This document shows positions 21,180 to 26,149 of a DNA stretch of 26,149 nt, in pieces. A program made the position numbers and the translations under genes. The notes under the pieces are model-generated. The model ran no database searches. It saw nothing but the letters and a program-made list of their open reading frames with translations, and was not told the DNA's origin. How positions within the stretch are numbered: position 1 is the first letter of the stretch; every line of letters starts with the position of its first letter. Source of the stretch: Conidiobolus incongruus B7586 (lineage: Eukaryota; Entomophthoromycota; Entomophthoromycetes; Entomophthorales; Conidiobolaceae); contig JNEM01016557.1 of the NCBI GenBank assembly GCA_000697335.1, forward strand, positions 1 to 26,149, written 5' to 3'.

Positions 21180-21252
21180 TGGAGAATCGGGGTATCGATC
21201 CCCGTGCCTCTCGCATGCTAAGCGAGCGCTCTACCATTTGAGCTAATTCCCC
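21180..21252 (-). tRNA. tRNA-Ala (AGC), inverted second copy
   Basis: The same 73 bases as 10159-10231 on the opposite strand, with G3:U70, anticodon AGC in loop TTAGCAT, and intact A and B boxes. Flanking sequences of the two copies do not match, so similarity ends at the gene. The pair faces inward across 11 kb. Identity may reflect selection, gene conversion or recent copying. Confidence 0.97.
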
Positions 21253-21997
21253 CTAAAATTCCTTATTAAAGTTCATATCACACATCAAGTGAAAATGTTT
21301 TATTTCAAAATCACATTACTATTCCTTATACAATCTTTATCAAATTTTTCACTCTTATTTCATCAATTCAAAATTAATGATTGCATTTATTTTGATTTTG
21401 ATTTTGATTTCGATATAGTACGCAGAATATTATATTTTATATTCAAATATTTAAATTGATAAATATAGGTAATATGCTAAGATTATAAGATCATTTTCAA
21501 CATTCTAAATAATTTTTTTACTTATTACAAGTTGAAAAATGTTTTATTTTGTATTCAAGTAAAAAATTTATTATAACTTGCAAATGGATCTACTAAATCA
21601 TTGAAAATTGACTACGGCAATAATCCAAATGTGAAATTTTCAATATAAAAATATAATATTGAACCACAGTTAATGATAATATTACTTCTAATATGATTAT
21701 GATGATAATTTTAATTTGTTTTAATAGATAAATGAAATATAATTTTAACAAATTTTTAATGTTTCATAACTAAGTTCTAATATCATTACATGACTTATCA
21801 AATATACTAACAGAATATTTAACCCAGGCGAATGAATTCACAAATAGGAAAATATGTATTTCTAAATTAAATATAAGCTCCAATGCTGTAATATGTTAGC
21901 AATATATTAGTATAATAGATTCAATGAAAATTAATATACTACCGAGATATTTAAAAGTACAATAATAACATGCAAAATATAAAGAGAAAGTGCTACT
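21253..21997. other. AT-rich stretch between tRNA-Ala and the 3' end of TAF7
   Basis: It holds the upstream side of the minus-strand tRNA and the downstream region of TAF7. No frame is supported. A short hexamer repeat lies at 21389-21412. Polyadenylation signals for TAF7 cannot be picked out in such AT-rich DNA. Confidence 0.45.
21389..21412. repeat. ATTTTG hexamer repeat, four units
   Basis: Three exact ATTTTG units and one ATTTCG lie in tandem. A simple microsatellite with no evident role. Confidence 0.8.
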
Positions 21998-23346
21998 CTA
22001 CTTTTGGTTAAAAGAGTCCAACTGTTCCTGATACTCAGCCATAAGTGCACGTTGTTTACCAATAGTATCTTCGAAACGTTTCTAAAATATAAATTAGTAT
22101 AAAAATGTATAAAGAATATTAATTAATTTACTCTGATAATTGGATTTGTAATTCTGGTGAGTTCTTGAACCTTCTTCTCGATATCCTTCTCCATATTTGA
22201 AATTGTATCTCTCAATCTAGCCTTTTCAGCTGCATCTTCCTCATCCTCTTCGTCTTCGTCTTCACTAGTTTCGTCGTCATCGTCATCATCGTCATCGTCT
22301 TCTTCGTTTTGATTCTGAGCGGATGATTGAGCGTCCGACATGGCAACTTCAGCTTCATCGCCGCTAGGAGCATTTGTATCGGAGCGAAGATTGGTTCGAT
22401 CGTCGTCATCATCTAGGAATTGAACATCGCTGGGATCGTCCATATCCACATGGCTGTCTAATTCGTCCCGGATTGATCGTCCTATGGCGGATTCGTTGTC
22501 ACTGTCGTAGTCGGCGCCTTCATGTAGATCTGGATTTACAATTAGTATTTGAGTGTCTATTCTTATATTTTCGATGCAAGCTTACCGTAAACTACATCTA
22601 TAGCATTCAAATCCTCTTCTAATAACTTTTCCAACTCAGCTTCGACAGTTTCACCAATCTAATATTTGGCTATTGCTTATGTATTAAATTATGTATTACT
22701 AGTTACCTGTTTCGTTGTCCTCTTTCTAAATCTTCTCTGTCTAGCATTCTTGAGTGGAGGTGTAAGACCATCAGGCCATAAGTAAGGTTCGTCAGGGTTC
22801 ATAGGTTTGGATGGTGCATTGCCAGGGTCTTGAATAACCAACATCTGAGATATATCCGCAATCTTATAGAGATTTTTAGCGTCTAAAGTTTTATGAGTCT
22901 CCACAATACATGGTAAATCTACGAGACGTGTTGAATATGTTTGATTGTCAAATACAAAAGTGCCCTTTCTATCCTCTGAAAAATGATTAAAAATAGAATA
23001 AATTACACACTTTAAATAGTATACCTTGAAATTCTAATTTAACTCCTTCCAAAGGTTCCCTTTTATCCACAAGTTCCCTCAATTTTGGTGCCAAGCTCTC
23101 TGGAACTCTCAATATTAGGTGCTCTTCAGGTGCGAATTCAATGTCTAATTCATCTTCTATCAGCTTCTTGGTGTTAATTTTCAACAAAATCCTATTCTTT
23201 TCAGCCTCCGCTTCCCTCTGCTTCTTACTGCGACGCTTAGCCCTAGGAGCACCTTTAGAAGGTTTGGAATCACTATCACCAGCTGCTTTAGGTTCTTTAA
23301 TTCTTAGTTTTTTCTGACTATTAACATCTTGCGTTGACGGATTCAT
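21998..23346 (-). CDS. TAF7: TAF7, TFIID subunit (TAFII55 family), five exons
   Basis: Encodes the TFIID subunit that binds TAF1 and modulates its activity at RNA polymerase II promoters in the nucleus. Exons on the minus strand: 23346-23025, 22975-22707, 22658-22586, 22529-22132 and 22081-21998, total 1,146 nt and 381 residues, ending in TAG. All introns are GT...AG and 48-56 bp. After a basic N-terminus (RAKRRSKKQRE, about 34-45), the TAFII55 domain spans about 52-195: EEHLILRVP (73-81), LAPKLRELV, then FVFDNQTYSTRLVDLPCIVE, ETHKT and YKIADISQML, and finally PDEPYLWPDGLTPPLKNARQRRFRK, the family hallmark. The C-terminal half is very acidic, with an unbroken run of nine Asp in exon 4, followed by a coiled-coil-like segment that continues into the last exon. 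Length is close to that of S. pombe Taf7 (about 390). No neighbour suggests an operon. Identification is firm. Confidence 0.95.
22082..22131 (-). other. TAF7 intron 4
   Basis: 50 bp, starting GTAAAT and ending ATATTTTAG. It joins NPIIR to KRFEDTIGKQRAL and keeps the C-terminal helix in frame to TAG. Confidence 0.8.
22530..22585 (-). other. TAF7 intron 3
   Basis: 56 bp, starting GTAAGC and ending AAATCCAG. It splits a Gly/Asp codon boundary and joins NAIDVVY to DLHEGADYD. Confidence 0.8.
22659..22706 (-). other. TAF7 intron 2
   Basis: 48 bp, starting GTAACT and ending AATATTAG. It falls between codons and joins RKRTTKQ to IGETVEAELEK, the family's linker after the RQRRFRK motif. Confidence 0.85.
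22976..23024 (-). other. TAF7 intron 1
   Basis: 49 bp, starting GTATAC and ending TTTTTCAG. Splicing joins LEFQ to EDRKGTFVFD inside the conserved domain and removes an in-frame stop, which supports it. Confidence 0.85.
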
Positions 23347-23754
23347 TTTATTAAGTTAATTTATTGATAGATTGTTTGAAATTTTGTCATTAATTATTAA
23401 TTATTGGGATTTGTTTACTGAATATACCTACCTAAATACCTTTGGTTTAAAATATTATACTTATGGGATTGGTTCAGATTTAAATTATTTCAAAATTTTG
23501 TTTAATAGAATTTCGAAATTTTAATTCATGATTGTATTTACAAAATTTTAAATAAACTTGTACATAAAATAAATATTTATTTGATCTATTATCAAGAATT
23601 CTAATGGAATCAAATAATATATTCTTGATGATAAACAATTCTTGATAAATTTGTATTATATAACTTCAATTCAAATTTCTTATGGAACATTGCGCGTAAT
23701 ATATCTTAGTACAATGAATTCTTGATCAAATAAACTTATTTATAGTTCATTTAT
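23347..23754. other. Upstream region of TAF7 with repeated TTCTTGAT words
   Basis: Upstream side of the minus-strand TAF7 gene. Between 23590 and 23730 the word TTCTTGAT or its complement occurs four times, and TCAAGAATTC near 23592 faces GAATTCTTGATCAAAT near 23715 as an inverted pair about 120 bp apart. This could be a decayed short transposon or chance in AT-rich DNA. No coding frame is supported. Confidence 0.35.
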
Positions 23755-24087
23755 TGTCACGGGCCGGAAGACCCGTTCGACTTTAACAATTCAGTTGATT
23801 CGAGAACCCCATCATAGATCTACCTATAACATGACCACAAAATACACCCGAGCAATGAAATCAATCTTTCTTCCGACTTGTCGCTCGTATGCTGGTAAGG
23901 CACGTCAAATAAACTATAAATATACTGACTACAACCAAGTTGTCACGTCGGTCCTCTTCCTAGGGTACTGCCCAATAATCCAGGTCAAACAATAAGCTGT
24001 CCCTTTTATATCACCTAACAGGCGCCGTCCCGGAAGACAACTATTTAATTAAAAATTATTAGACACTAGACTTCCCAGCCAGTGTCA
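23755..24087 (-). mobile_element. Solo LTR, 333 bp
   Basis: The plus strand starts TGTCACGGGCCGG and ends CCAGTGTCA, so both strands read TG...CA, and TTAT flanks it on both sides (23751-23754 and 24088-24091). It is much richer in G and C than its surroundings. On the minus strand a GATATAAAAGGGACAG stretch near 24000-24016 looks like a TATA box and start region, suggesting minus orientation. No internal retroelement sequence adjoins, as expected after recombination between two LTRs. It looks whole and little decayed, hence younger than the element at 293-7317. Family not certain, probably Ty3/gypsy. Confidence 0.55.
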
Positions 24088-24091
24088 TTAT

Positions 24092-24476
24092 CATTTTGAG
24101 AATTTATATTCATTTTACTAAATGATAATATCACATTAATAGACATTGTTAATAGTGTTATTTTACAAATCTTCTAACAAATTAATATTTTGTTTTTCAA
24201 TATAATTAGATATAAGTAAAATGTATATATTATAGATTATTGTTAAATAATAATATTTTAATACTATGGTCAACTTTTTTTAAACTATATGAATGTAAGT
24301 TAACCTAATTTAAACATTGGAAACTTATATTAAAAGGAGAATAAATACATTTTAATATTATAATCATGTTAGATCAAATTGAATCTATTACTAAAATTCA
24401 ACTTTGAAATTTATATATCATTTGAAAATTTAGTAATTGACTTAATATTATATTTTATTATATTAAGATAATACTA
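24092..24476. other. AT-rich stretch after the solo LTR
   Basis: No supported frame or repeat other than the 4-bp duplication at its left edge. Confidence 0.4.
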
Positions 24477-24704
24477 ATGGTAATTAATATCCCAGAATAT
24501 ACATCTATAAAACTCATAAATATTACCTGGATAAAGCAATTTCCAGATCTCAAAAGAATCTTTCAGAATAGAGGGATGAAGATCCAAAGGAATATTATCA
24601 ATAAACAAAAGTATTCCTGGTTTCGAAAATTTAACCAAAAGTTACTTTATGGGAGCCAATTACTTATTATTATAAGTCTTAATAAATTCATTTTATCAAA
24701 CTGA
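24477..24704 (+). pseudogene. Truncated relic of the small tubby-like family
   Basis: A 75-codon frame begins MVINIPEYTSIKLINITWI, close to MTLNFPEYIISIHSNINTHWQI of copy A at 14421. It continues with QFPDLKR, G-x-x-I, and INKQKYSWFRK, matching QFPTLSK, G-x-x-I and LNHESNSFLRY of copy A in order, with a gap of about 12 residues after the first block. The rest of the domain is absent; a LEFRIYF stretch near 24770 in another frame may be part of it. No GTATTTAAA box precedes it. A short functional protein is possible but unlikely. Similarity rests on short blocks and was judged by eye. Confidence 0.42.
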
Positions 24705-25358
24705 GATTGTGACTATATGCTTTCAACCACGCTTTGTTTATTCTTTTAACCATTTTTGCAGCTTTAAGCTTGAATTCCGAATCTACTTTCTTATCTCATT
24801 ATATATAAATGTGAGTTGTATTTAAATCTACATACTTTATCTAATGTGAACAAATAATAATATATTTTATATTTTCATCTTAATACTCAAAAACCGTTTG
24901 TTTGACTATTTTTATCAAATTCTAACCCTTGAACTTTAGAACTTCTAATTCAAACATATTTCCTCTTAATTGAATATATCACATTTGATGTAAGGTTTAA
25001 CAAGTAAAGGAATGAATGATTCACATAAAAAGTATTTTATCAACATATATTATATATAGTTTATCAATCCAGGCTTAAACCTTTGAGAAGACCCAAAAAT
25101 TCTACTTAATAGTTATATTTGAGATTGTTCAAAATATTTTTAATTTTCTCAATATTTCTAATAGCAATATCATAAAGATCAACACATTCTAAAATAGAGA
25201 AGATGGCTTATGATGATTTATTCAAATTTAAAATTGTATTAGATAACACAAATTTTATAATAAAAACTAAAAAATTGATCAGTTTTTTATAATAAAGAGG
25301 TTGAATATATTCAAAATATTAGAGCTTATAGCATGAATTAGTTTTTAAGAAAATCTTG
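24705..25358. other. AT-rich stretch
   Basis: No supported gene. It lies between the family relic and the candidate minus-strand exons. Confidence 0.4.
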
Positions 25359-25458
25359 TTAAAATATATCTTTAACACAACAATATTTAGTAATTATATT
25401 GTCAATATTATAGATTTTAACATTATAGATACTAAATTTATTAATAACATATAATATG
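25359..25458 (-). CDS. Candidate last exon of an unrecognised gene
   Basis: If the exon at 25511-25739 is real, a 52-bp intron (GTAAAATT...TCTCCTAG, 25510-25459), the size used elsewhere here, joins it in frame to this stretch. It codes SILYVINKFSIYN and about 20 more residues to TAA. The residues are mostly those of AT-rich codons, so chance is a strong alternative. Confidence 0.2.
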
Positions 25459-25510
25459 CTAGGAGACAATGAAAATTTTAGAAACCAATTCAAAATCATA
25501 TTAATTTTAC

Positions 25511-25739
25511 CTATCACAAGTAGAAGGAGCCAGCATATATGGTATAAAACTACCTCTACTTCTAATTCTACTACTACGATTATCAGCCACCATCTTCCGA
25601 ACCATACATGCTAATTCGGCAATTGCGTGTTTGAAATCCGATGGAGTCCCTGCGACAATTGAAAGTGCCCTTTTTTTGGGACTCTTCAAAGTGAATCCTT
25701 TCATTATCGCCATAGTTTGGTCTTCAGCCAATTTATCAA
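25511..25739 (-). CDS. Candidate internal exon of an unrecognised gene
   Basis: A 75-codon frame of normal composition in AT-rich DNA, reading DKLAEDQTMAIMKGFTLKSP, KKRALSIVAGTPSDF, HAIAELACMVRKMVADN and then an Arg/Ser-rich stretch. A splice acceptor TATTTTAG precedes it and a donor GTAAAA follows within the last codon. Its first ATG is internal (MAIM), so an earlier exon is expected. A frame reading KFYSKFGSGYKREIIKTKLIISTELG at about 25775-25855 could be it, but the gap would be only about 35 bp, shorter than other introns here. I do not recognise the protein. It could also be a transposon-derived remnant. Confidence 0.35.
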
Positions 25740-25859
25740 CTAAAATATAATATTTCGAAAAGAAACCTATACACTTCCAAGTTCAGTTGATATTATCAGC
25801 TTGGTCTTGATAATTTCCCTTTTATATCCTGAGCCAAATTTGGAGTAAAATTTTAAAAT

Positions 25860-26059
25860 TTAAGGAGGATGGAAGAATAAAATCAAACTTAATGACAGTA
25901 CCAAAGAAGGAATTTTTTCCAACTTGAATATAATCAATATCTTCTTTTGAAGTTAGTTTACATTTTGACTATTTTTTAGCTTTAAACTAGGATCCTTGAT
26001 CTTTAGGTTCTGTGAATATATAAATATACCTTTTGGATTTAGATTTATACCAGATATTA
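25860..26059. other. DNA up to the second mariner
   Basis: No supported frame. The patch at 25860-26040 has more G and C than most intergenic DNA here and may be further upstream coding sequence of the candidate minus-strand gene, but I could not read exons in it. Confidence 0.3.
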
Positions 26060-26149
26060 CCTTGAATTTGAAATAATAGGAAATTTTTTAATTTCCAATT
26101 TTTCAAACATATTATTAGTTTGAAATAAATAAATATATACAAAGTTAAT
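26060..26149 (+). mobile_element. Left end of a second mariner copy, cut by the window edge
   Basis: From CCTTGAATTTG at 26060 to the last base the sequence matches 1471-1560, with only a handful of differences, and TA precedes it as at 1469. It carries the same terminal repeat and AATAAATAAATATATACAAAG tail region. The transposase would lie beyond the window on the plus strand. High likeness between two heavily decayed copies suggests recent common ancestry or decay before copying. Confidence 0.85.

Noticed and set aside
22374-22622. Plus-strand frame across TAF7 exon 4
   Set aside because: It is the reverse of the acidic coding region and lacks any support of its own. The second minus frame at 22212-22412 is also a shadow.
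23795-23995. A 66-codon plus-strand frame
   Set aside because: It lies inside the solo LTR, which has normal composition and hence long chance frames.
1-26149. CRISPR arrays, bacterial operons or ribosome-binding sites
   Set aside because: The introns, eukaryotic tRNA genes, LTR elements and TAF7 show nuclear eukaryotic DNA. No spaced direct repeats were seen.

Overview
The window is nuclear DNA of an extremely AT-rich eukaryote, most likely a fungus. One intact gene has four introns of only 48-56 bp, two tRNA genes are of eukaryotic type, and the mobile DNA is a Ty3/gypsy LTR element, a mariner and a solo LTR. The standard genetic code fits: the TAF7 gene ends in TAG and the three small genes in TAA. 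An early-diverging AT-rich lineage is my guess; nothing here fixes the species.

Layout, left to right. (1) 288-7322: one Ty3/gypsy retrotransposon on the minus strand with both LTRs and a perfect 5-bp target duplication, saturated with transition-type changes. A 1,309-bp mariner with TA duplications sits inside its pol region. (2) 7323-10158: AT-rich DNA with nothing recognisable. (3) 10159-21252: an 11-kb block bracketed by two identical tRNA-Ala(AGC) genes in opposite orientation. It holds a decayed copy of the inositol-pyrophosphate synthase gene (VIP1/Asp1/PPIP5K family, ATP-grasp kinase plus histidine-phosphatase domain), a faint trace that may be a phosphatidylinositol-transfer protein, three intact single-exon paralogues of a small protein with tubby C-terminal/LURP-one-like features, a decayed fourth copy, a retroelement protease trace and an unexplained GC-richer island. 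(4) 21998-23346: an intact five-exon TAF7 gene (TFIID subunit) on the minus strand. (5) 23755-24087: a solo LTR with a 4-bp duplication. (6) 24477-24704: a probable further relic of the small-protein family. (7) 25359-25739: one or two candidate exons of an unrecognised minus-strand gene. (8) 26060 to the end: the left end of a second mariner, cut by the window edge.

TAF7 and the tRNAs are housekeeping. The accessory interest lies in the small-protein family. Three intact copies share a GTATTTAAA box 59-63 bp before the start codon, and at least two relics show birth and death of copies. The second point is the uneven decay: mobile elements are flooded with A and T, while the VIP1 relic beside them keeps ordinary composition and has decayed through scattered stops and frameshifts.
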